Below, in pieces: positions 49,360 through 49,590 of a stretch of DNA of 49,590 bases. Within the stretch, counting starts at the first letter, position 1. Each line of letters starts with the position of its first letter. Origin of the DNA: an uncultured Collinsella sp. (lineage in GTDB: Bacteria > Actinomycetota > Coriobacteriia > Coriobacteriales > Coriobacteriaceae); NCBI GenBank assembly GCA_937950325.1, contig CALFDJ010000053.1:1-49590 (forward strand), given 5' to 3'. Below the pieces are notes generated by a model. That model was not told the DNA's origin, did no database searches, and saw nothing but the letters and a program-made list of their open reading frames with translations. A program made the position numbers and the translations under genes.

Positions 49360-49387
49360 CCCGGAGCCCCCTACGGGGAGCTCCGGG
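49360..49387. terminator. Strong GC hairpin, terminator-like
   Basis: 8-bp outer stem CCCGGAGC / GCTCCGGG with an inner CCCC/GGGG; no T-run, so type uncertain. Confidence 0.45.
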
Positions 49388-49560
49388 GCACCCGTCTCAG
49401 GGCGCCGTGTGCAAAAAACGGCAAATATGAGTACTGTCACCAATTTAGTAGCAGCGTTTTTCCGCCCCGCGAGCCCCTTTTGAGTTCCGCACAGTCTGCT
49501 TGGCGCCAAGATATTCCACATTCGTTTATTATCTCGGTAGCGCACAGAGATGTGGTGTAA

Positions 49561-49582
49561 GAGGCGGGGCATGCCCCGCCTC
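49561..49582. terminator. Perfect 22-bp palindrome at window edge
   Basis: GAGGCGGGGC followed by its exact inverse around ATGC. It could be a terminator for a gene beyond the window; the tail is cut off. Confidence 0.5.
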
Positions 49583-49590
49583 CGCCCTTT

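Larger units (their letters stand above)
48928..49590. other. 663-bp region without a convincing gene
   Basis: Holds GC-rich hairpins, including CCCGGAGC/GCTCCGGG with an inner CCCC/GGGG (49360-49387) and the perfect palindrome GAGGCGGGGCATGCCCCGCC.. (49561-49582) at the window edge. A stretch around 49425-49470 has an AT-richer stable-looking text. It may contain a small RNA or an intergenic repeat, but no known RNA family was recognised. Frames in it have no ribosome sites. Confidence 0.4.

Overview
The window looks like a chromosomal segment of a gut actinobacterium of the class Coriobacteriia, most likely Collinsella. This is an inference from high GC, AAGGAG-type ribosome binding sites, and the many phosphotransferase (PTS) sugar systems alongside Actinobacteria-like housekeeping genes. 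No rRNA or other taxonomic marker is present, so the genus is not proven.

Positions 1-20.1 kb are a lactose / phospho-beta-galactoside block. On the minus strand lie a tagatose-6-phosphate kinase (lacC), an aldose 1-epimerase, both galactose-6-phosphate isomerase subunits (lacB, lacA), an unrelated membrane protein, and the block's only lactose-type EIIA (lacF). Three cassettes follow. Each has a LacI-type repressor facing away from an EIICB permease and a GH1 6-phospho-beta-galactosidase. The first permease carries an in-frame TGA. From 20.3 to 26 kb the DNA is visibly more AT-rich: a Fic protein behind a 32-bp inverted repeat, a DeoR remnant, a fourth EIICB, a TIM-barrel protein of the DUF7916 type and a GntR regulator. 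An intact DeoR regulator and a GalM-type mutarotase follow, then an orphan mannose-family EIIB without its phosphorylatable histidine, a tRNA-Thr(CGT) and a YhcH-type protein.

Positions 30-40 kb hold an amino-sugar block: a second lacC-epimerase pair next to a nagA remnant, a flavodoxin, NagA, an AgaS-type isomerase, a GntR regulator, and a mannose-family PTS operon (IIA-YajC-IIB-IIC-IID). This fits N-acetylgalactosamine use: GalNAc-6-P to GalN-6-P (NagA) to tagatose-6-P (AgaS), which then joins the lactose branch at LacC. No tagatose-1,6-bisphosphate aldolase is in the window. From 40.3 kb to the end are ordinary genes: a DUF2975/HTH pair, a membrane-anchored SurA-like protein, isocitrate dehydrogenase, a HEAT-repeat protein, a hydroxyisobutyrate-dehydrogenase-type enzyme with a His/Cys-rich tail, DegV, a hibernation factor and a substrate-binding lipoprotein.

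The most unusual structure is a family of about 60-bp palindromes in tandem arrays with an 80-83 bp period (11 units at four sites). They sit only between genes, mostly at convergent 3' ends, and mark the borders of the sugar cassettes. A second recurring signal, ACCGTTCACCG, lies upstream of nearly every PTS operon and may be a shared operator.
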